From: Bacteroidales bacterium
Lineage (GTDB): Bacteria; Bacteroidota; Bacteroidia; Bacteroidales; UBA3663
NCBI GenBank assembly: GCA_016293065.1
Contig: JAEDEY010000003.1
Coordinates: forward strand, 1 to 57,094
Length of the DNA: 57,094 nt
Direction of reading: 5' to 3'
Every line of letters begins with the position of its first letter. Position 1 is the stretch's first letter. Below are positions 52,365-57,094 of this stretch, piece by piece. Under the pieces are notes generated by a model, which was not told where the DNA came from, did not search any database, and worked only from the letters and a program-made list of their open reading frames with translations. The translations under genes and the position numbers were made by a program.

Positions 52365-52449
52365 TATATTTGCATCGTAAAATTTATATCATAGTTAAGG
52401 TTTAGGTTAATAACAGACGGTCTGCTTGTGAAAGTCGATCGTCTTTTTT
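52365..52449 (+). ncRNA. Candidate short transcript with terminator upstream of the CoA-transferases
   Basis: In the 303-bp gap 52286-52588 a -7-like TATATTTG (52365-52372) is followed about 40 bp later by a hairpin AGACGGT (52415-52421) / ATCGTCT (52438-52444) with one G-T pair and then TTTTTT. This would give a transcript of roughly 70 nt. No -33 element was found at the usual distance, and no known RNA family was recognised. It could also be an attenuated leader. Confidence 0.3.
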
Positions 52450-52499
52450 ATGTAAATATCGCATATATTGCCTTCAATTCCCAAAATATTCAATGAATA

Positions 52500-52531
52500 T
52501 TTGCAAAATATTGTTTTTTTGTATAAATTTG
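52500..52531 (+). promoter_or_regulatory. Promoter of the CoA-transferase pair
   Basis: TTTG at 52500-52503 and TAAATTTG at 52524-52531, 20 bp apart; start codon 57 bp downstream. Confidence 0.75.
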
Positions 52532-52588
52532 CCGGTGCAAAAGTACTGTTTTTTTTGAAACTAAGCAAGCAAATTACGATAAATCGCA

Positions 52589-54076
52589 ATGAAATATCCA
52601 AAAATGACAGCCGAAGAGGCTGCTGATTTGATTAAAAATGGTGATACCTTGAGTTTTAGTGGGTTCACTGCGGCGGGCACTCCTCGTGAAGTCCCGGCTG
52701 CTTTGGCTCGTCGTGCCAAACGTGAGCATGCCAAGGGCCGAGAGTTCAAGGTCGATCTCTTCACAGGAGCCGTGACTAACGATGGTCTTGACGATGCTTT
52801 AGCCAAGGCACATGCCGTAGGTCGTCGTATGCCTTTCAATGGCTCGTCGGTGATGCGCTCGGCTATCAACTCAGGCGAGGTGAATTATTTCGACATGCAT
52901 CTAAGCGTTGTGGGACAGTATGTGCGTTATGGCTTCCTTGGCAAGGTAGATTTCTGTATTATCGAGGCTGTCGATCTCAACGACAAGGGCGAGATAGTGC
53001 TGAGTGGCGGTGTAGGTTGCGTCGATACATATTCGCAAGTCTGCGAAAAGATTATTGTCGAGCTGAACCATGCTTATGATGTCCGAATCCGTGGTATCCA
53101 TGACATATATACTCCGGCATCTCCTCCTCACCGTCGTGAGATTCCTATATATGAACCATCCGACCGCATTGGTTCTCCGGTTCTCAAGGTCGATCCCAAG
53201 AAGATTGTTGCAGTGGTAGATTGCAACTATCGTTATAATGTCAAGCCTTTCACGCCAGTAGATGAAGTGACCGCTCAACTTGGAAGAAATGTGGCACAGT
53301 TCCTAACCGACGAGTATCTTTCTGGCCGCATCCCTCCAGAGTTCCTGCCATTGCAGAGCGGTGTGGGTAATATCAGTAACGCTATTCTCCATTCTCTTCA
53401 GGAGGCACCTGAGATTCCGCCATTTAAACTATATACCGAAGTCCTTCAGGATCAGGTAATCGAACTTATCGATATGGGTCGATGCACCTTTGCATCATCG
53501 GGTAGTCTTGCCTTGAGCGATGAGGTGTATGACAAGGTGATGAGTAACATCGAATTTTATAAGCAGCATATCATACTCCGTCCTTATGAGTTGTCTAACC
53601 ACCCTGAGATAGTGCGTCGATTGGGTATCATTGCCATCAACACTGCTCTCGAGGCAGATATCTTTGGCAATGTCAACTCTACTCATGTCATGGGTACCAA
53701 GATGATGAATGGTGTTGGAGGTGCAGCCGACTTCGCTCGCAATGCCTATATCTCTGTCTTTATCTGTCCGAGTGTGGCAAAGGGTGGCAGTATCAGTGCC
53801 ATAGTGCCTTACGTTTCTCATCTCGACAGTTCGGAGCATAGTGTAATGATACTGATTACCGAACAGGGTGTGGCTGATTTGCGTGGCAAGAATCCTCGTC
53901 AGCGAGCCGAAACCATAATCGAGAATTGCGCCCATCCTTCTTATCGCCCATTGCTTCGCCAGTATCTACATCTCATGGATGGTACTGATGGTCATACGCC
54001 AATGTCGCTGAGCAAGGCTTTCTCGTTCCACGAGGAGTTCATGAAGAGCGGTGACATGCACAATGTGAGATTTTGA
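52589..54076 (+). CDS. Acetyl-CoA hydrolase/transferase family protein (copy 1)
   Basis: A 495-residue class I CoA-transferase of the succinyl-CoA:acetate or propionyl-CoA:succinate type. Recognisable blocks: LSFSGFTAAGTPREVP (CoA-binding glycine loop), PLQSGVGNISNA, the active-site glutamate in LYTEVLQDQ (about residue 287), and the C-terminal ITEQGVADLRGKNPRQRA. It moves CoA between short-chain acids in propionate or acetate fermentation. A close paralogue follows after 29 bp. Compared with copy 2 it differs in some loops (for example GAVTNDG against GGATGPS), so the substrates may differ. Confidence 0.92.
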   Translation: MKYPKMTAEEAADLIKNGDTLSFSGFTAAGTPREVPAALARRAKREHAKGREFKVDLFTGAVTNDGLDDALAKAHAVGRRMPFNGSSVMRSAINSGEVNYFDMHLSVVGQYVRYGFLGKVDFCIIEAVDLNDKGEIVLSGGVGCVDTYSQVCEKIIVELNHAYDVRIRGIHDIYTPASPPHRREIPIYEPSDRIGSPVLKVDPKKIVAVVDCNYRYNVKPFTPVDEVTAQLGRNVAQFLTDEYLSGRIPPEFLPLQSGVGNISNAILHSLQEAPEIPPFKLYTEVLQDQVIELIDMGRCTFASSGSLALSDEVYDKVMSNIEFYKQHIILRPYELSNHPEIVRRLGIIAINTALEADIFGNVNSTHVMGTKMMNGVGGAADFARNAYISVFICPSVAKGGSISAIVPYVSHLDSSEHSVMILITEQGVADLRGKNPRQRAETIIENCAHPSYRPLLRQYLHLMDGTDGHTPMSLSKAFSFHEEFMKSGDMHNVRF

Positions 54077-54105
54077 TTACGTTATTTATATACAAGAGAA
54101 CATCT

Positions 54106-55596
54106 ATGAAGTATCCAGTAATGACTGCAGCCGAGGCTGCACGTCTCATCAACAACAACGACACCATCGGCATTGGAGGATTTTCGTCGGTAGGTGTGCC
54201 AAAGGCAGTGCCGGCAGAGTTGGCAAAGTATGCAATCGAAGAACATGAAGCTGGCCGTGAGTTCAAGGTTGGTCTAATCACTGGTGGAGCTACAGGTCCT
54301 TCGATCGACACTGACCTCGCCCTTGCTCATGCAGTCAAGTTCCGCACTCCTTTCCAGAGCAACAAGGATATGCGCAATGCCATCAACTCTGGCGAGATCC
54401 AGTATTTCGACTGTCACCTTTCTATGATCGGACAGGATGTACACTATGGTTTCCTTGGCAAGCTCGACTATGCTATTGTCGAAGCATCTGAGATCACTCC
54501 CGAGGGTAACCTTATTCTCTCAACTTCGGTGGGTATCAGCCCTACACTTCTCAAGATGGCCGATAAGATCATTGTCGAGTTGAATGCAGCACATGCCGGC
54601 AAGCTTACGGGTATGCACGATATCTATATTCCTGAGATTCCGCCTTATCGCAAGCCATTCATGATATCTTCTCCTGGCGACCGTATCGGTACAATCTATG
54701 CCGAGGTCGATCCTGAAAAGGTGGTGGCAGTAGTCGAGACCAACATGAGCGACAAGCAGGCGGGCTTCACTCCATTGAACGACGAGACACGTGCCATCGG
54801 AGCTCATGTCTCTAACTTCCTTGTCAATGAGCTGAAGCGTGGCGGTATTCCTAAGGAGTTCCTTCCCCTCCAGAGTGGTGTGGGCAATATTGCCAATGCG
54901 GTGATTGGTGCTCTTGGCGACAATCCCGATGTGCCAGCCTTCTCGATGTTCACCGAGGTGATCCAGAACTCTGTCATCGACCTCATGCTCCACGGCCGAT
55001 GCAACTATGTCACAGGTTCGTCTCTCTCATTGACCGACGATGCTCTTGAGACTATGTATGCCAATATGGATGTCTTCGGCAAGCGTGTGCTGCTCCGTTC
55101 ACAGGAGATCACCAACCATCCTGAGTGCATCCGCCGTCTGGGTATCATAGCTCTCAACACTGCACTCGAGGCCGATATCTTCGGTAATGTCAATTCAACT
55201 CATGTCTCTGGCACCAAGATGATGAATGGTATCGGAGGCTCTGCCGACTTCGCCCGCAATGCTTTCATCAGCATCTTCACCACTCCTTCTACTGCCAAGG
55301 GCGGCATGATATCGTCGATTGTGCCAATGGTCACTCACACCGACTCGTCAGAACATTCAGTTCGTGTACTCGTCACCGAACAGGGTGTTGCCGATCTTCG
55401 GGGCAAGTCGCCAAGCCAGCGTGCCCGTCTCATCATCGAGAATTGTGCACATCCAGACTACAAGCAGTTGCTTTGGGACTATCTCCGTCTTTCAGAAGGC
55501 AAGGGCTTGCATACTCCTCATTCTCTCCAGAATGCCTTCCGTATGCATATCGAGTTTGCCGAGAGTGGCGATATGCGAAATACCAAGTTCATTTAA
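54106..55596 (+). CDS. Acetyl-CoA hydrolase/transferase family protein (copy 2)
   Basis: ATG 54106 is preferred to the in-frame ATT/other codons from 54073, because it aligns with the start of copy 1 (MKYPVMTAAEAARLI against MKYPKMTAEEAADLI). The 496-residue product has the same blocks: IGIGGFSSVGVPKAVP, PLQSGVGNIANA, the active-site glutamate in MFTEVIQNS and ITEQGVADLRGKSPSQRA-like VTEQGVADLRGK. It belongs to the succinyl-CoA:acetate CoA-transferase family. Being next to copy 1 on one transcript, the two may form a mixed enzyme or serve different acyl-CoAs. Confidence 0.92.
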   Translation: MKYPVMTAAEAARLINNNDTIGIGGFSSVGVPKAVPAELAKYAIEEHEAGREFKVGLITGGATGPSIDTDLALAHAVKFRTPFQSNKDMRNAINSGEIQYFDCHLSMIGQDVHYGFLGKLDYAIVEASEITPEGNLILSTSVGISPTLLKMADKIIVELNAAHAGKLTGMHDIYIPEIPPYRKPFMISSPGDRIGTIYAEVDPEKVVAVVETNMSDKQAGFTPLNDETRAIGAHVSNFLVNELKRGGIPKEFLPLQSGVGNIANAVIGALGDNPDVPAFSMFTEVIQNSVIDLMLHGRCNYVTGSSLSLTDDALETMYANMDVFGKRVLLRSQEITNHPECIRRLGIIALNTALEADIFGNVNSTHVSGTKMMNGIGGSADFARNAFISIFTTPSTAKGGMISSIVPMVTHTDSSEHSVRVLVTEQGVADLRGKSPSQRARLIIENCAHPDYKQLLWDYLRLSEGKGLHTPHSLQNAFRMHIEFAESGDMRNTKFI

Positions 55597-55608
55597 TCTC
55601 CCCAAAAG

Positions 55609-55741
55609 TTATAAACAAAAGTTATCAACATTATTGTTGGTAACTTTGTTTGTTATTGTTCAGATACCTGTTGATAACTATTGAAACAATTGTTGATAAC
55701 TGTCGATAAGTTCAGAAAAGTGTTGACAACTCTGTTGACAG
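55609..55741. other. Array of eight DnaA-box-like 9-mers
   Basis: In 133 bp the motif TTATCAACA or its reverse complement TGTTGATAA recurs with zero to two changes: TTATAAACA (55609), TTATCAACA (55622), then TGTTGGTAA (55635), TGTTGATAA (55669), TGTTGATAA (55691), TGTCGATAA (55701), TGTTGACAA (55721), TGTTGACAG (55733). The first two face one way, the other six the opposite way. The E. coli DnaA box is TTATCCACA. Caveat: the boxes at 55622 and 55635 are also the two arms of a terminator-like hairpin (55618-55647) after the CoA-transferase gene. Confidence 0.5.
55618..55655 (+). terminator. Terminator-like hairpin after the CoA-transferase pair
   Basis: AAAGTTATCAACA (55618-55630) pairs with TGTTGGTAACTTT (55635-55647), 4-nt loop, with a single G-T pair; a T-rich tail (GTTTGTTATT) follows. 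Confidence 0.6.
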
Positions 55742-55763
55742 GTTCGTATGTGATAAATATATA

Positions 55764-56708
55764 ATGTATAAAGGTGAAATAATTTCTCTGATTGTCGCAC
55801 TCAGTTGGACGACTACAGCCATGTTTGCCGAGGTGGCAAGCAAGCGTATGGGCAGCATCGTGATGAATGTTGTGAGGATGTGTCTTTCTTTGCTTTTACT
55901 TGGGTTGACTTTATGGCTGATGCTTGGAGCTCCTTATCCTCGCTATGCCAATGCCGATGCCTGGCTTTGGCTCTCGCTGTCGGGATTTGTGGGATATGTG
56001 CTAGGCGACTATTGTCTTTTCAATTCCTATATCATCATCGGCTCTCGCTTCGGCCAGTTGTTCATGACATTAGCTCCTCCTGCGGCAGCCATCTTCGGCT
56101 GGATCTTGCTTGGCGAACAGATGTCGTGGCTGGCTATCCTTGGCATGATGATTGTCATTGTGGGTATAGGCATGTCGGTACTTAGCAAGAGCGACAAGGA
56201 GGGACGCAAGAGCCGCAAGCTGCATTTCAAGTTGCCTCTGCGAGGTGTCCTCTTTGGCATCGGAGCAGGCATGGGACAGGGCATAGGTCTTGTGCTCAGC
56301 AAGGTGGGCCTACTTCATTACGAGGAGTCGATGCTTGCGGCTGGCGTTGCCGATACCGACCTTGTCATGCCTTTTGCTGCCACCTTCATTCGTGCCATCA
56401 CAGGTCTTGCTGGGTTCATCATTGCTCTGATATTCACCCACAGACAGAAGCAGCTCGTCAGTTCGCTTCACGATGGCAAGGCTATGCTCTTCACCTCGCT
56501 TGCCACAGTCACTGGACCATTCATCGGCGTGAGTCTTTCGCTCATGGCTACACTCTACACCAGCACAGGTGTTGCCCAGACTCTTATGTCCATCACTCCA
56601 ATACTCATTATCTGGCCGTCAATGATCTTCTTCAAGCAAAAAATAACAGCACTCGAGATTGTCGGTGCTGTCATTTCGGTGGTCGGAGTGACTCTTTTCT
56701 TCGTGTGA
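55764..56708 (+). CDS. EamA-type (DMT superfamily) transporter
   Basis: A 314-residue membrane protein with about ten helices in two EamA repeats (residues ~5-140 and ~155-310). Typical features are LSGFVGYVLGDYCLFNSYIIIG and MTLAPPAAAIFGWILLGEQM in the first repeat and TGVAQTLMSITPILI with FFKQKITALEIVGAVISVVGV in the second. DMT proteins export amino acids, nucleotides or other metabolites; the substrate is unknown. It starts 22 bp after the DnaA-box-like array. It is convergent with the fkp-like gene across 41 bp with no clear hairpin. Confidence 0.9.
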   Translation: MYKGEIISLIVALSWTTTAMFAEVASKRMGSIVMNVVRMCLSLLLLGLTLWLMLGAPYPRYANADAWLWLSLSGFVGYVLGDYCLFNSYIIIGSRFGQLFMTLAPPAAAIFGWILLGEQMSWLAILGMMIVIVGIGMSVLSKSDKEGRKSRKLHFKLPLRGVLFGIGAGMGQGIGLVLSKVGLLHYEESMLAAGVADTDLVMPFAATFIRAITGLAGFIIALIFTHRQKQLVSSLHDGKAMLFTSLATVTGPFIGVSLSLMATLYTSTGVAQTLMSITPILIIWPSMIFFKQKITALEIVGAVISVVGVTLFFV

Positions 56709-56749
56709 TTTTCTTTCCCATGAGCTCAGGTCAGTCTGCTCTCAGAGCC

Positions 56750-57094
56750 TTAGCTCTTGCTTATCTCCAGTCCTTTGTGACTGAGTGTCATATCGACAAA
56801 TCTCGCTTTATCGTTGGCAGGGTTTGTCGATAAGATTTTCTTGATACGTGCTGCTGCCTCTTCGTCTTTTGCGACCATATACAGATATCCGCCACCTCCA
56901 GCACCAGGCAGTTTGTAGCCGAGACAAAGGTCATCGATCTTGCGGGTTATGGCATCCACGGCTTCTGGGTTGGTGCCCGAGTCGAGTCGCTGGTTCTGTG
57001 CCCACGTCTTCCTGATCAGTCGTCCCATAGCATCGAAGTCGTTACGCTGTATGGCATCGTGGAGTTCGAGAGCATGGCTCTTCATCTGTTCGAG
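56750..57094 (-). CDS. fkp: C-terminal end of a GHMP sugar kinase, probably bifunctional fucokinase/GDP-fucose pyrophosphorylase
   Basis: The frame stays open to the end of the window, so only the last ~114 residues are seen. KTWAQNQRLDSGTNP, DDLCLGYKLPGAGGGGYLYMVAKD (the GHMP glycine-rich C-terminal motif) and the ending LSHKGLEISKS closely resemble my recollection of the kinase end of Bacteroides Fkp, which makes GDP-fucose from L-fucose to decorate capsule and glycoproteins. Other GHMP kinases (heptose or galactose type) share the PGAGGGG motif, so the assignment is likely but not certain. The catalytic N-terminal parts lie outside. Confidence 0.75.
   Translation of the reverse strand, partial: LEQMKSHALELHDAIQRNDFDAMGRLIRKTWAQNQRLDSGTNPEAVDAITRKIDDLCLGYKLPGAGGGGYLYMVAKDEEAAARIKKILSTNPANDKARFVDMTLSHKGLEISKS

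Noticed and set aside
1..57094. CRISPR arrays, insertion sequences or prophage genes
   Set aside because: No regularly spaced repeats, transposase, integrase, capsid or terminase-like frames were seen in any part of the window.

Overview
This is bacterial chromosomal DNA from the order Bacteroidales. Upstream of many genes sits the Bacteroidota sigma-ABfr promoter: TTTG or TTG, about 20 bp, then TAnnTTTG (for example TATCTTTG at 8599, 19505, 26231 and 29441). Shine-Dalgarno sequences are weak. Several families are typical of the order: a NigD-like lipoprotein, an OstA-like protein beside two SurA-like foldases, a PiT phosphate carrier with a PhoU-like tail, the C-terminal end of an Fkp-type fucokinase, and methylmalonyl-CoA decarboxylase subunits. 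The genus cannot be fixed from the sequence alone. No tRNA, rRNA, CRISPR array, transposase, integrase or prophage was seen; this is mostly housekeeping chromosome.

Layout. 1-3.1 kb: cyclophilin end, FucP-like sugar permease and MATE exporter. 3.0-7.5 kb: radC and efp, divergent from rpmH, then a RavA/ViaA-type ATPase and VWA pair. 7.5-8.5 kb: ribosomal protein L31 type B and a nitroreductase. 8.6-15.1 kb: an envelope and repair cluster (two parvulin-type foldases, OstA-like protein, small membrane protein, mutL). 15.1-19.0 kb: NlpC/P60 peptidase, murF, histidine phosphatase and a ComEC core protein. 19.0-21.7 kb: thioredoxin, ComB-like phosphatase, CvfB-like RNA-binding protein and a SPOR lipoprotein. 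22.1-25.8 kb: transketolase, rpiB, SGNH hydrolase and a DUF1232 protein. 26.3-30.7 kb: a large outer-membrane receptor-like protein and a glycosyltransferase. 31.0-36.1 kb: a frameshifted HTH/glycine-zipper gene, rmuC and the phosphate carrier. 36.2-39.2 kb: a tight minus-strand operon of NigD-like lipoprotein, ECF sigma factor, membrane-anchored barrel protein and META lipoprotein. 39.4-52.3 kb, minus strand: class A PBP, aminotransferase, LptF/G permease, biotin carrier, OadG, carboxyltransferase, YebC/TACO1 protein, pheT and miaB. 52.6-57.1 kb: two tandem CoA-transferases, a DMT exporter and the end of an fkp-like gene.

How the genes fit together. Much of the window serves the envelope: LPS transport (OstA-like, LptF/G), outer-membrane protein folding (SurA-like), wall synthesis and turnover (MurF, PBP1A, NlpC/P60, SPOR). 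A metabolic theme is succinate-to-propionate fermentation: the carboxyltransferase, biotin carrier and OadG of methylmalonyl-CoA decarboxylase are here with two acyl-CoA:acetate CoA-transferases, but the expected membrane beta subunit (OadB/MmdB) is missing from the cluster.

Points most worth checking: (1) a chimeric HTH/glycine-zipper gene broken by one base at a T6G4 run near 31743; (2) eight DnaA-box-like 9-mers in 133 bp at 55609-55741; (3) the sigma factor operon, whose barrel protein also has an inner-membrane-type anchor; (4) a nested-hairpin element at 21809-21891; (5) the missing decarboxylase beta subunit; (6) several clean inverted repeats in promoters and leaders. None of these is proven novel from sequence alone.
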